Shown here: positions 48,983 to 59,746 of the stretch, piece after piece | Layout of the letters: every line of letters begins with the position of its first letter | How positions within the stretch are numbered: the stretch's first letter is position 1 | From: an uncultured Polaribacter sp. | Lineage (GTDB): Bacteria; Bacteroidota; Bacteroidia; Flavobacteriales; Flavobacteriaceae | Direction: 5' to 3' | Assembly: GCF_947500975.1 (NCBI RefSeq) | Contig: NZ_CANMUE010000001.1 | Coordinates: forward strand, 62,001 to 126,000 | Length of the DNA stretch: 64,000 nt | Notes under the pieces: model-generated | Database searches by the model: none | What the model saw: only the letters and a program-made list of their open reading frames with translations | Told to the model about the DNA's origin: nothing | Made by a program: the position numbers and the translations under genes

Positions 48983-51946
48983 TTATTGTTTTACTGATTT
49001 TTTATCAATATAATTAAATAAGTAATCTATCTCTAATTCTTGAATTTTCCCTAATTTTTTAAGAGATTCTACGTTTAAATCTTTTTTATTACCTATAACC
49101 ATTACATTGTAAGATTCTCCTTTTATATTTTTATTAAAGAAGCTTTTTAAATCTTCCATATTCATACCTTTAATGGTATTATACATTGCCTCTCTATTAT
49201 CATTATCAATTCCTAACTTTTGTAATCTTTCATAAGACCAAAAAATGTTAGATTTTGTAATTCTTTGTGCAGCTAGTTTTTTTAATGTAGCCTCTTTAGC
49301 TGCATTAAATTGCTTTTCTGCTTCTGGCATATTATTCATTAAATCCATCATTGCATCAACAGCTTGCTCTAATTTATTAGCTTGTGTACCAACATATGCC
49401 ATAACATAATTTGGAGAGTCTTTTTTAGATGCTCCTTGGTAAGAAGCAAAAGCAGAATACGCTAATGATTTAGATTCTCTTATTTCTTGAAATACTATTG
49501 ATGATAAACCGCTACCAAAGTACGTGTTGAATAATGTTGACGCAGCCATGTTTTCTGCTTTAAAAGGTTCTCCTTTTGCTAAAAACATCATTTCAGTTTG
49601 TACCATATCATAGTTTGTAAAAAATACATTTCCTCCAGTTTCAGTTTCTTTGTATTTTTTTGCAACAGGGTATTCTTTTAAATCTCCATAAATTTTATGT
49701 TCTGAATTTAATGCTGCAACAGCAGCATCAACATCTTTACCATAATAAAAGATACGTTGCTTAAAGTTTTTCATGTCTTTTACAAGCGCAACTAATTCTT
49801 CTGGATTTATGGCTTTTAATTCATCAATTTGCATGATATCTCTTAAAGGAGAATCCTCACCATATTTTCCATAATTCATTAAACCATTCCAAAGGATATT
49901 TCCTTTTTGAGTTTTTCCATCTTGTCTTCCTTTGTATATTTTTTCTACATATTTATCATAAGCGTCTTGATCTGCTTTTGCATTATCCCAAAGGTGCTCT
50001 AACAATTGTAACCCTTTTGGTAAGTTTTCTTTCAATCCATTTAAACCAACATAAGTTTTATCGCTTGCTGTGTTTACATAATAAGAAATTCCTAATTTGT
50101 AAAACTCTTTTTTAATTTCTTCAGCAGAATATTTATCAGTTCCAATATATTCAAGATAACCAGCAGCAAGACTTAACTTTTTATCGTTATCGCTACCCAT
50201 ATCAAAAATAATATTTAAGTTGAACAAATCGTTGTTTGGATTTTCTACATAAGAAACTTTAATATCATTACTTGTTTCAGTTTCTTTGATTGCAGTTTTA
50301 TAATCAACAAACTTAGGTTTTAATGGCGAAGATTCTACTTTATTAAAAGCTATTAAAAATTCTGAGCTTTTGTCTCTATTTAAGTTAACAGGTGTAATTC
50401 CAGGGTTGTCAACTTTTACAATGCTTTTATCTTCTCCTTTTCTTTTGTAAGTTACAACGTAATTGTCTTTGTAAAATTTATTAGCAAAATCAACTAATTC
50501 TTGTTTAGAAATTTTCTTTAAACCATCTAAAAACTTAACTTTATCTATCCAATTTTCATGATGAATAAAAGCATTGTAATAAGCTCCTGCTAAGGCAGTA
50601 TTACTTTCATATTGACGTGTTTGGCTCAATTTTAAGTCATTTACTACAGCTTCAATCATCCATTCATCAAATTCACCTTTCTTTAATTTTTCTACTTGTT
50701 CTAATAACAATCCTTTAACTTCATCTAAAGACTGACCTGATTTTGGGCTTCCTGTAAATGTATGATATCCATAATCATTTAAAAAAGTTGGTGAACAACT
50801 TGCTCTTTGAACAGCTTGCTTTTGATTTAAATTTAAATCGATTAAACCTGCATTGCCGTTTGCCATAATCATATCACAAAGTGTAACTAATTTTTCTTCT
50901 TCAGTATTAACACCTGCAGAACGATAAGCAATTGAAATACTTTCTGAAGTTGGACCAAATACTTCTTTAATAATTGGTTGTGTAATAGCAACTTCTTTTG
51001 GTAAAGTTGGATGTTTTAATTCTTTCTTTTCCATTTTACCAAAAGTGTCGTTAATCTTGTTTATTGTTGTGTCAAACTCTAAATCTCCAACTAAAACAAT
51101 TGCCATATTGTTAGGTACATAATATTTATCAAAGTAATTATGGATATCTATCATTGAAGGGTTTTTCAAATGTTGCCCAGTACCAATGGTTGTCTGTTGT
51201 CCGTATGGATGATTTGGAAATAAACCATCTAGCATTGCAGCGTAACGTTTTCTAAAGTCATTATCTTGACCTCTATTAAATTCTTCAAAAACTGCTTCTA
51301 ATTCAGTATGAAATAAACGCAAAACAAGTGTATTAAAACGTTCATTTTCTAAATCTATCCACTTATCTAATTCGTTTGCAGGAATTTTGTTTTTATATAC
51401 TGTTTCTTCAAACCAAGTGTGAGCATTAGTACCTGTAGCTCCTATAGAGGCCGTCATTTTATCGTATTCATTAGCAACCGAATAATTAGATGCTTCTAAA
51501 GAAACTTTATCAATTTCTTTATAAATAACTTTCTTTTTTTCTGGATCTTCTTCTGTACGGTGTTGTTCGTATAAATCAGAGATTTTTTTCAAATATTCTT
51601 TCTCTTTTTCCCAATCTACAGTACCTATTTTATGAGTTCCTTTAAAAACCATGTGCTCTAAATAATGAGCTAATCCGGTAGACTCTTTTGGATCATAATT
51701 TGAACCAGCTCTAACAGCAATATACGTTTGAATTTTAGGTTCATCAGAGTTTTTACTTAAATATACTTTTAAACCATTGTCTAAAGTATATAATCTTAAA
51801 CCTGTAGGGTCATTATCTACAGTTTCATAAATAATACCGTTTGCATCTTTTTGCGTTTTAACTTCATAGCTTTTTTCAGAATTAGTTTTACAACTAAAAA
51901 CCATGACTAATATTAAGCTAAAAGCAAATAATTTAATTTGTTTCAT
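48983..51946 (-). CDS. M16 family metallopeptidase (two-domain, lipoprotein)
   Basis: 987 aa; lipobox VFSCKTN; 'STGLAHYLEHMVFKGT' (HxxEH). Confidence 0.94.
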   Translation of the reverse strand: MKQIKLFAFSLILVMVFSCKTNSEKSYEVKTQKDANGIIYETVDNDPTGLRLYTLDNGLKVYLSKNSDEPKIQTYIAVRAGSNYDPKESTGLAHYLEHMVFKGTHKIGTVDWEKEKEYLKKISDLYEQHRTEEDPEKKKVIYKEIDKVSLEASNYSVANEYDKMTASIGATGTNAHTWFEETVYKNKIPANELDKWIDLENERFNTLVLRLFHTELEAVFEEFNRGQDNDFRKRYAAMLDGLFPNHPYGQQTTIGTGQHLKNPSMIDIHNYFDKYYVPNNMAIVLVGDLEFDTTINKINDTFGKMEKKELKHPTLPKEVAITQPIIKEVFGPTSESISIAYRSAGVNTEEEKLVTLCDMIMANGNAGLIDLNLNQKQAVQRASCSPTFLNDYGYHTFTGSPKSGQSLDEVKGLLLEQVEKLKKGEFDEWMIEAVVNDLKLSQTRQYESNTALAGAYYNAFIHHENWIDKVKFLDGLKKISKQELVDFANKFYKDNYVVTYKRKGEDKSIVKVDNPGITPVNLNRDKSSEFLIAFNKVESSPLKPKFVDYKTAIKETETSNDIKVSYVENPNNDLFNLNIIFDMGSDNDKKLSLAAGYLEYIGTDKYSAEEIKKEFYKLGISYYVNTASDKTYVGLNGLKENLPKGLQLLEHLWDNAKADQDAYDKYVEKIYKGRQDGKTQKGNILWNGLMNYGKYGEDSPLRDIMQIDELKAINPEELVALVKDMKNFKQRIFYYGKDVDAAVAALNSEHKIYGDLKEYPVAKKYKETETGGNVFFTNYDMVQTEMMFLAKGEPFKAENMAASTLFNTYFGSGLSSIVFQEIRESKSLAYSAFASYQGASKKDSPNYVMAYVGTQANKLEQAVDAMMDLMNNMPEAEKQFNAAKEATLKKLAAQRITKSNIFWSYERLQKLGIDNDNREAMYNTIKGMNMEDLKSFFNKNIKGESYNVMVIGNKKDLNVESLKKLGKIQELEIDYLFNYIDKKSVKQ

Positions 51947-51970
51947 AATGTTTTTTTGGGATAAATTTAA

Positions 51971-52004
51971 AAAATCCGTTGAATTTACGAATTCAACGGA
52001 TTTT
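51971..52004 (-). terminator. sucD terminator
   Basis: aaaatccgttgaatt-tacg-aattcaacggatttt perfect 15-bp stem. Confidence 0.85.
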
Positions 52005-52051
52005 AAACTAAAATTTTATAAAACTTTAACAGTTTTTTTATGTAAGCGTGT

Positions 52052-52924
52052 TTATTTTAAAACATTCGCAACCATTTCTCCAATTTTTGCTGGAGAACTC
52101 ACAACGTGAACTCCATTTTCAGCTAAAATTTTCATCTTTGCTTGTGCGGTATCATCAGCTCCTCCAACAATTGCACCAGCATGTCCCATTGTTCTTCCAG
52201 CTGGAGCAGTTTGACCTGCAATAAAACCAACAACTGGTTTTCTGTTTCCATCAGCTTTAATCCACTGTGCTGCTTCAGCTTCTAAATTTCCTCCAATTTC
52301 ACCAATCATTACAATTGCTTCAGTTTCATCATCATTCATTAACATTTCTACAGCTTCTTTTGTTGTAGTTCCAATTATTGGATCTCCACCAATACCAATT
52401 GCTGTTGTAATACCAAAACCTTGTTTTACAACTTGATCTGCAGCTTCATATGTTAAAGTACCTGATTTCGATACAATACCTACTCTACCTTTTTTAAAGA
52501 TAAAACCTGGCATAATACCAACTTTAGCCTCATCTGGTGTAATTACACCTGGACAGTTAGGACCAACTAATCTACAATCTTTATTGTCTATATAAGCTTT
52601 TACTTTTACCATATCTGCGACAGGTATTCCTTCAGTAATACAAATAATTACTTTAATACCCGCATCAGCAGATTCCATAATTGCATCAGCAGCAAATGCT
52701 GGTGGTACAAAAATAATTGAAGTATCAGCTCCAACCTTATCTACAGATTCTTTTACTGTATTAAAAACTGGTTTACCTAAATGTTCTTGCCCCCCTTTTC
52801 CTGGAGTTACACCTCCAACAACATTAGTTCCATAGTCAATCATTTGACCTGCATGAAAAGTACCTTCACTACCTGTAAATCCCTGTACAATAATTTTTGA
52901 ATCTTTATTTACTAAAACGCTCAT
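52052..52924 (-). CDS. sucD: Succinate-CoA ligase alpha subunit
   Basis: 290 aa; '[33 protein letters not shown]', 'GHAGAIVGG'. Confidence 0.96.
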   Translation of the reverse strand: MSVLVNKDSKIIVQGFTGSEGTFHAGQMIDYGTNVVGGVTPGKGGQEHLGKPVFNTVKESVDKVGADTSIIFVPPAFAADAIMESADAGIKVIICITEGIPVADMVKVKAYIDNKDCRLVGPNCPGVITPDEAKVGIMPGFIFKKGRVGIVSKSGTLTYEAADQVVKQGFGITTAIGIGGDPIIGTTTKEAVEMLMNDDETEAIVMIGEIGGNLEAEAAQWIKADGNRKPVVGFIAGQTAPAGRTMGHAGAIVGGADDTAQAKMKILAENGVHVVSSPAKIGEMVANVLK

Positions 52925-52987
52925 GGTTTTTATTTTTTTTATTTGTTTAGCAAAAATAGTTTTTTGTACTGTTTTAAAAAAGAATTT

Positions 52988-53917
52988 TTAGTTTTCTTTC
53001 CTTTTTTCTTTAATAAAACGTTTTATTTCTGCTAATTCTTTTAATTTTTCTCTTGACTCAGAAATTGGAGTTCCAAAATAAGATTTTCCACCAGCTACAG
53101 ATTTTGTAACCCCAGTTTGTCCTAAAATTATTGCTCCTTTTCCAATAGTTATTCCACTATTTGTACCTACTTGTCCCCAAATAGTAACTTCATCTTCAAT
53201 AATAACACAACCTGCAATGCCAGTTTGAGATGCAATTAGACATTTTTTTCCTATTATTGTATCATGCCCAACATGAACTTGATTATCTATTTTTGTACCT
53301 TCTTTAATTGTTGTATTACCAGTTACTCCACGATCAATTGTACATGAAGCTCCCAAATCTACATTATCTTCTAAAACTACTCTACCTCCTGAAATTAATT
53401 TATCAAAACCGGTAGGTCTTTTTTTATAGTAAAATGCATCAGCTCCTAAAACTGTGTTTGCATGTATTGTAACATTATTACCTATTATACAATTATCATA
53501 AATAGTAACATTAGGGTGAATTAAACAATTCTTTCCTATCACTACATTATTTCCTATAAAAACATTGGGCTGAATAACAGTTCCTTCGCCAATTATTGCA
53601 GCATTAGAAATACTTTCTTTAGATGCAATAAAAGGATTAAAATGAAGTGTTAATTTATTAAAATCACGGAAAGGATCATCAGAAATTAATAATGATTTTC
53701 CAGGTGGACATTCTACTTTTTTATTTATTAAAATTGTAGTAGCTGCTGAATTTAATGCTTTATCATAATACTTTGGATGATCTACAAAAACAATATCTCC
53801 CTTTTTAACTACATGAATTTCATTGATTCCTGTTATTGGAAAATTTTCATCACCAATAAACTCACAACCAATTACTTGAGATATTTTTAATAAAGTTTGG
53901 GTATTTTTAAAATCCAA
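52988..53917 (-). CDS. LpxD-like UDP-3-O-acylglucosamine N-acyltransferase (second paralog)
   Basis: 309 aa; LpxD-type N-terminal domain and hexapeptide repeats 'GASCTIDRGVTGNTTIKEGTKIDNQVHVGHDTIIGKKCLIASQTGIAGC'. Confidence 0.88.
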   Translation of the reverse strand: MDFKNTQTLLKISQVIGCEFIGDENFPITGINEIHVVKKGDIVFVDHPKYYDKALNSAATTILINKKVECPPGKSLLISDDPFRDFNKLTLHFNPFIASKESISNAAIIGEGTVIQPNVFIGNNVVIGKNCLIHPNVTIYDNCIIGNNVTIHANTVLGADAFYYKKRPTGFDKLISGGRVVLEDNVDLGASCTIDRGVTGNTTIKEGTKIDNQVHVGHDTIIGKKCLIASQTGIAGCVIIEDEVTIWGQVGTNSGITIGKGAIILGQTGVTKSVAGGKSYFGTPISESREKLKELAEIKRFIKEKRKEN

Positions 53918-53922
53918 TATTA

Positions 53923-54504
53923 TTATATAAATTTAAATGATTTTTGAATCATTTTAAATGTGTTCTCGTATTTGTTAAACCTACTATCTAATGTCCAAGT
54001 CATAATCATAAACATTTTTTCATTTCCTTCAATAAAACCAATTAAATAACCAATATTTAATCCATCTATTTTACCATGTAATTCATAGTGTTTTGAAGAA
54101 ATGTTTTTAATATTTATTTCTATATTTTTATGAGTAGCATTCTCTATTGATTCAATTAAACTTTTAATTTGATAATCTGAATAATTTTCTAATACAGACA
54201 TTTCATCATTATAAATATCTAATTCTTTAAAAGTATCAACAAATTCTTGTTTACTTTCATCAATAACAATTGCATATGTTTCTTTATAAATATTTGCATA
54301 TTCAAATGAAGCTTCATCGTGTAAAGTTTTCATTTCTTTCATATAATCAGGTGTACCTAACGAATATTCTTCATTAACCTTTATAGTCAAGAAATCTTCA
54401 ACTTTTACTTCATCTTTTCCAAATGATGCTGTTGTGTCAATAATCTTTTTACAAGATATTGAAGTAAAAAGTATAAAAATATATAGAAAAACTTTTTTAA
54501 ACAT
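53923..54504 (-). CDS. Hypothetical lipoprotein
   Basis: 193 aa; MFKKVFLYIFILFTSISCKKI lipobox; no family recognised. Confidence 0.6.
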   Translation of the reverse strand: MFKKVFLYIFILFTSISCKKIIDTTASFGKDEVKVEDFLTIKVNEEYSLGTPDYMKEMKTLHDEASFEYANIYKETYAIVIDESKQEFVDTFKELDIYNDEMSVLENYSDYQIKSLIESIENATHKNIEINIKNISSKHYELHGKIDGLNIGYLIGFIEGNEKMFMIMTWTLDSRFNKYENTFKMIQKSFKFI

Positions 54505-54512
54505 ATTAAATA

Positions 54513-55079
54513 TTACTCTTTAATACGTTCTTGATAATTACCTTTTGTGGTTTCTACTTTAATTTTATCACCCTCATTAATAAACAAAGGAACGTTTACA
54601 ATAGCACCAGTTTCTACTGTTGCAGGTTTTGTTGCATTTGTTGCAGTATTACCTTTAACACCTGGTTCTGTATGAGTTACTTCTAAAATTACGCTTTGCG
54701 GCATTTCTACGGACAAAGGCATATCATCTTCAGAATTAATAATTATGGTTACAACTTCACCTTCTTTCATTAACCCTGGATTATCTAATGCATTTTTTTC
54801 TAATTGAATTTGAGAATAATCTTGTTGATTCATAAAGTGATACGTTAGTCCTTCATTATATAAATATTGAAACTTATGCGTTTCTACTCTAACATCATCA
54901 ATCTTTCTACCAGCAGGAAAAGTATTATCTACTACTTTACCACTAGTTACACTTTTTAGTTTTGTTCTTACAAAAGCGGGACCTTTACCCGGTTTAACAT
55001 GTAAAAATTCTATAATTTTATAAATATCATTATTATATCTAATACATAATCCGTTTCTAATATCTGAAGTAGTTGCCAT
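54513..55079 (-). CDS. efp: Elongation factor P
   Basis: 188 aa; 'NGLCIRYNNDIYKIIEFLHVKPGKGPAFVRTKLKSVTSGKV'. Confidence 0.96.
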   Translation of the reverse strand: MATTSDIRNGLCIRYNNDIYKIIEFLHVKPGKGPAFVRTKLKSVTSGKVVDNTFPAGRKIDDVRVETHKFQYLYNEGLTYHFMNQQDYSQIQLEKNALDNPGLMKEGEVVTIIINSEDDMPLSVEMPQSVILEVTHTEPGVKGNTATNATKPATVETGAIVNVPLFINEGDKIKVETTKGNYQERIKE

Positions 55080-55135
55080 TTCTATTTTTTCTTTATAAAA
55101 CCTTAAAGGTCTTTTATGTTAAGTTATATTATTTT

Positions 55136-55921
55136 TTAATTAAAATTAAAATATCCTTTCATTATTCCTCTATGAGAATCTTTAATAAATTGGATAATTT
55201 CATCACGTTCAGGAGTTGCTTCCATTTCCGCTTCAATAATTTGAATTCCTTGAGTGTAATTATAGTTTTTTTGAAATAAAATTCTATAAATATTCTGAAT
55301 TTCTCTTATTTTTTCTGTCGTGTATCCTCTTCTTCTTAATCCAACTGAATTAATACCAACATAGGATAAAGGTTCTCTTGCTGCTTTTACATATGGTGGT
55401 ACATCTTTTCTTACTAAAGATCCACCAGTAACAAAAGCATGTTTTCCTACAGATGCAAATTGATGAACTGCAACCATACCTGCTAAAACAACATTATCTC
55501 CAATGGTTACATGACCTGCTAGGGTTGTATTGTTTGAAAAAATACAATTTTCACCAACATAACAATCATGAGCCACATGACAATAAGCCATTATTAAACA
55601 GTTATCACCAATTATAGTTTTCATTTTATCTTTGGTACCTCTATTAATCGTAACACATTCTCTTATAGTAACATTGTCACCAATTTCAACAGTAGATTCC
55701 TCATCATCAAATTTCAAATCTTGAGGAATTGCTGAAATTACTGAGCCTGGAAAAATTCTACAGTTTTTTCCAATTCTTGCTCCTTCCATTATAGTAACAT
55801 TAGAACCGATCCAAGTTCCAGAACCAATAGTTACATTATTATTAATTGTTGTAAAAGGTTCTATTACAACATTTCTTGCAATTTTTGCCTGAGGATGAAC
55901 ATACGCTAAAGGTTGATTCAT
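55136..55921 (-). CDS. lpxA: Acyl-ACP--UDP-N-acetylglucosamine O-acyltransferase
   Basis: 261 aa; hexapeptide repeats, 'CHVAHDCYVGENCIFSNNTTLAGHVTIGDNVVLAGMVAVHQF'. Confidence 0.95.
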   Translation of the reverse strand: MNQPLAYVHPQAKIARNVVIEPFTTINNNVTIGSGTWIGSNVTIMEGARIGKNCRIFPGSVISAIPQDLKFDDEESTVEIGDNVTIRECVTINRGTKDKMKTIIGDNCLIMAYCHVAHDCYVGENCIFSNNTTLAGHVTIGDNVVLAGMVAVHQFASVGKHAFVTGGSLVRKDVPPYVKAAREPLSYVGINSVGLRRRGYTTEKIREIQNIYRILFQKNYNYTQGIQIIEAEMEATPERDEIIQFIKDSHRGIMKGYFNFN

Positions 55922-55923
55922 AT

Positions 55924-57315
55924 TTATTTAATTTTTGAAATTTGCGCCATTAATTCAGCTTCAGCAACTAATTTTCCATTTGCATAAGCAAAAGCCTGCA
56001 TATGGCAAATTCCTCTTCTAATTGGTGTAATTAATTCGCATTTAAAAATTAATGTATCCCCTGGTAAAACTTTTTGTTTAAACTTAACTTTATCCATTTT
56101 CATGAAATAAGTTAAATAATTTTCTGGATCAGAAACTGTACTTAAAACTAAAATACCACCACATTGTGCCATTGCTTCAACTTGTAAAACCCCTGGCATT
56201 ACTGGCGAACCTGGAAAATGTCCAACAAAAAAATCTTCATTCATTGTTACATTTTTCATACCAACAACATGTTTATCAGAAAGTTCAATAACTCTATCTA
56301 CTAATAAAAATGGTGGTCTATGTGGAAGAATATCCATAATTTGATGAATATCTAACAACGGTGGTAAATTTAAATCATATTGAGGTATATTGTTTCTTTT
56401 CTCAGCTTTAATAAGTTTTGCTAATTTATTAGCAAATTGAGTGTTTATTAAATGACCTGGCTTATTTGCAATTACCTTTCCTCTAATTCTTGTTCCAACT
56501 AAAGCTAAATCTCCAATAACATCTAATAATTTATGACGTGCAGCTTCATTTGCCCAATGTAAAGTTAAGTTGTCTAAAATTCCATTTGGTTTAACTGCAA
56601 TATTTTCTTTATTAAAGGCTTTCTTTAATCTTTGCATCGTACTATCTGACAGTTCTTTATCAACATATACAATTGCATTGTTTAAGTCTCCTCCTTTAAT
56701 TAAATCATTCTCAAGTAACATTTCAATTTCATGCAAAAAACTAAAAGTTCTTGCATCTGCAATTTCTTTTTTAAAGTCAGAAATTTTATTTAAAGTAGCA
56801 TTTTGAGTCCCTAATATTTTAGTTCCAAAATCTACCATTGTAGTTACTTGGTATTCATCAGAAGGCATTAAAATTATTTCGCTTCCAGTAATATCGTCTT
56901 TATAAGAAATTATTTCTTTTACTATATATTCTTCAACATAAGCTTCTTGTTCTTTTATACCAGCTTTTTCCATCGCTTCTACAAAATACTTTGAAGAACC
57001 ATCCATTATTGGTGGCTCAGAAGCATCAATTTCTATCAATAAATTATCAATTTCTAAACCAACTGCAGCTGCCAATACATGTTCAGAGGTTTGTATTTGA
57101 ACTCCATTTTTTTCAATATTTGTTCCTCTCTGAGTGTTTACAACATATTCAGCTTTTGCTTCAATTGTAGGCCTACCTTCTAAATCTACTCTTACAAATG
57201 CAAAACCATGATTTATTGGCGCTGGTTTTAAGGTCATTGAAACTGTATTACCTGTATGTAAACCTACTCCTGATAAAGTAATTTCTGTTTCTATTGTTTT
57301 TTGTTTCTTACTCAT
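55924..57315 (-). CDS. lpxC/fabZ: Bifunctional LpxC deacetylase / FabZ dehydratase
   Basis: 463 aa; LpxC 'TLSGVGLHTGNTVSMTLKPA', 'SEHVLAA'; FabZ 'ILPHRPPFLLVDRVIEL', 'GHFPGSPVMPGVLQVEAMAQ'. Confidence 0.96.
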   Translation of the reverse strand: MSKKQKTIETEITLSGVGLHTGNTVSMTLKPAPINHGFAFVRVDLEGRPTIEAKAEYVVNTQRGTNIEKNGVQIQTSEHVLAAAVGLEIDNLLIEIDASEPPIMDGSSKYFVEAMEKAGIKEQEAYVEEYIVKEIISYKDDITGSEIILMPSDEYQVTTMVDFGTKILGTQNATLNKISDFKKEIADARTFSFLHEIEMLLENDLIKGGDLNNAIVYVDKELSDSTMQRLKKAFNKENIAVKPNGILDNLTLHWANEAARHKLLDVIGDLALVGTRIRGKVIANKPGHLINTQFANKLAKLIKAEKRNNIPQYDLNLPPLLDIHQIMDILPHRPPFLLVDRVIELSDKHVVGMKNVTMNEDFFVGHFPGSPVMPGVLQVEAMAQCGGILVLSTVSDPENYLTYFMKMDKVKFKQKVLPGDTLIFKCELITPIRRGICHMQAFAYANGKLVAEAELMAQISKIK

Positions 57316-57321
57316 TTCATT

Positions 57322-58359
57322 TTATTTTTGAGCATTCAACTCTTTTTCCATTTTATTAATTGAAGTAGCAATCTTTGGTAAATTTCTAAAATAAACATAA
57401 GATTTACTATAGTCATTATAATTCATTGCCGGTGTTCCTTGTACTTTTTCTCCGTCTTTTAGGTTTTTAGTAATCCCAGTTTGACCCTGAATTTTTACAT
57501 TATTACCAACAATTAAGTGACCTGCAAAACCTACTTGCCCACCAATCATACAATTTTTCCCTATTTTGGTTGATCCTGCTATTCCTGTTTGTGCAGCAAT
57601 TACAGTATTCATTCCTACTTCTACATTATGAGCGACCTGTATTTGATTATCTAGTTTTACACCTTTTCTAATTATTGTTGACCCTAAAGTTGCTCTATCT
57701 ATAGTTGATCCAGCTCCAATATCTACATTACTCTCAATAATTACATTTCCAATTTGAGGTATTGCAGTATATTCTCCTTTTTCATTTGGAGCAAAACCAA
57801 ATCCGTCTGAACCAATTATACAACCTGAATGTATTTTACATTGGTTACCAATTTCTGTTTCAGAATAAATTTTAACACCTGCAAAAATGGTACAATTATC
57901 ACCAATAACAGTATTATCTCCAATATAACAATTAGGATAAATTTTAACATTATTACCAATTATTACATTTTCTCCAATATAACAGAAAGCGCCCAAATAT
58001 TCATTAACTCCTATTTTTGCAGAATCTGATATAAAAAGCGGTGCTTCTCTACCTATTTTATTATTTTTTACTTCGTTATAAAATTCTAATAATTTTGAAA
58101 AAGATTTGTAAGCATCTTCAACTTTTATTAAAGTTGTTGAAATTTCTTTTTCTAACTTAAAACTACTATTTACTATAGCAATAGAAGCTTTAGTAGTATA
58201 TAAAAAAGGGTTGTATTTAGGATTGGATAAAAAAGTTAAAGATCCTTTTTCTCCTTCTTCAATTTTAGATAATTTAGATACTTCTTCATTAGGGTTTCCT
58301 ACAACTTCTCCTTCTAATATATCTGCTATTTGCTGTGCTGTAAATTTCATTAGTTGCAA
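57322..58359 (-). CDS. lpxD: UDP-3-O-(3-hydroxymyristoyl)glucosamine N-acyltransferase
   Basis: 345 aa; 'FTAQQIADILEGEVVGNPNEEVSKLSKIEEGEKGSLTFLSNPKY', hexapeptide repeats. Confidence 0.94.
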   Translation of the reverse strand: MQLMKFTAQQIADILEGEVVGNPNEEVSKLSKIEEGEKGSLTFLSNPKYNPFLYTTKASIAIVNSSFKLEKEISTTLIKVEDAYKSFSKLLEFYNEVKNNKIGREAPLFISDSAKIGVNEYLGAFCYIGENVIIGNNVKIYPNCYIGDNTVIGDNCTIFAGVKIYSETEIGNQCKIHSGCIIGSDGFGFAPNEKGEYTAIPQIGNVIIESNVDIGAGSTIDRATLGSTIIRKGVKLDNQIQVAHNVEVGMNTVIAAQTGIAGSTKIGKNCMIGGQVGFAGHLIVGNNVKIQGQTGITKNLKDGEKVQGTPAMNYNDYSKSYVYFRNLPKIATSINKMEKELNAQK

Positions 58360-58395
58360 AAGTATAAAAATTAAAGGTATTTGGCTAATATCATT

Positions 58396-59646
58396 TTACT
58401 TTGGATAACAAATAAAGTGTTTTACAACTGGTTTTGTGAGCGCCTGCAAGTTAAATTGATCAGAAGCTTTTGCAATATCTTTTAGTTTCCCTTTTTTATT
58501 TAATATTAAAATAGGTTTTTCAGAATTATAAGCCTGATTTTTAATTTTTTTTGTAAAAATAAAATATTGTATTTCTTTTTCTGAAATGTCAAATTTATTA
58601 GCAAATTTTTCCTGCTTTTTTAATATTTGTTCTTTTTCAAAAACATCTGTCTGAATTTCAACTTTTAAGAGTTTTCTATCTACAATCATTTTAGATAATA
58701 AAGACAACACTTTATCATTATGATTTACCCATTCTTTTATGGCTGATAAAATATCATAATCATCTAATTTAGAAAACATTTTTAATGTTTGTTCGGTAAA
58801 ATTCTCAGAGTTAATTTGATTGTATAAAAAATATTTTAGAGATGTACTTGCAAATAACTCCTCTCCTTTTTCGGCTAATTCTTTTGCTCTTTTTAGTGCA
58901 TTTACCAACATATGTTCGGCAACCAAACCTGTTTTATGTAAATAAACTTGCCAATACATTAACCTTCTAGCAATCAAAAATTTTTCAACAGAATAAATAC
59001 CTTTTTGTTCAATTACTAATTCATCATCTTTAACATTCATCATAACAATTAATCTGTCTGATGAAATATTACCTTCAGTAACTCCTGTATAAAAGCTATC
59101 ACGTTTTAAATAATCTAACCTATCTATATCTAACTGACTAGAAATTAATTGATATAAAAAATTACGATGATATTTTCCTTCAAAAATTTTAATAGCTAAA
59201 GATAGTTTTCCATCAAATTCATCATTTAATTTATGCATAAATTTCAATGAAATTTCTTCATGAGAAATTCCACTAACAATACTATGTTCTAATGCATGAG
59301 AAAATGCTCCATGACCAATATCGTGCAATAAAATTGCTACACATAAAGCTATTTCTTCATCTTTTGAAATTTCAACATCTTTAAATCGTAAAACTCTCAC
59401 AGCTTTTTGCATTAAATGCATACAACCTATAGCATGATGAAAACGTGTGTGATTTGCTCCAGGATATACCAAATTAGAAAAACCCATTTGAGCAATTCTT
59501 CTTAATCGCTGAAAATAAGGATGTTCTATTATATCAAAAATTAAAGAATTTGGAATTTGAATAAATCCATAAATTGGATCATTTAAAATTTTAAGTTTGT
59601 TAGGTGTTTTTTGCTTCAAAAGATGAATTTTATCAATCAGACGCAA
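58396..59646 (-). CDS. HD-domain phosphohydrolase (dNTPase-like)
   Basis: 416 aa; 'NHTRFHHAIGCMHLM', 'ILLHDIGHGAFSHALEH', 'SSQLDIDRLDYLKRDSFYTGV'. Confidence 0.92.
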   Translation of the reverse strand: MRLIDKIHLLKQKTPNKLKILNDPIYGFIQIPNSLIFDIIEHPYFQRLRRIAQMGFSNLVYPGANHTRFHHAIGCMHLMQKAVRVLRFKDVEISKDEEIALCVAILLHDIGHGAFSHALEHSIVSGISHEEISLKFMHKLNDEFDGKLSLAIKIFEGKYHRNFLYQLISSQLDIDRLDYLKRDSFYTGVTEGNISSDRLIVMMNVKDDELVIEQKGIYSVEKFLIARRLMYWQVYLHKTGLVAEHMLVNALKRAKELAEKGEELFASTSLKYFLYNQINSENFTEQTLKMFSKLDDYDILSAIKEWVNHNDKVLSLLSKMIVDRKLLKVEIQTDVFEKEQILKKQEKFANKFDISEKEIQYFIFTKKIKNQAYNSEKPILILNKKGKLKDIAKASDQFNLQALTKPVVKHFICYPK

Positions 59647-59746
59647 AATACGAACAATATTTTTTTTGGCAATATTTTATCATTTTAAACATTCAAAAAA
59701 TATAACAAAACTGTACTTTTAACGTTATTAGACAAAACATATAACT

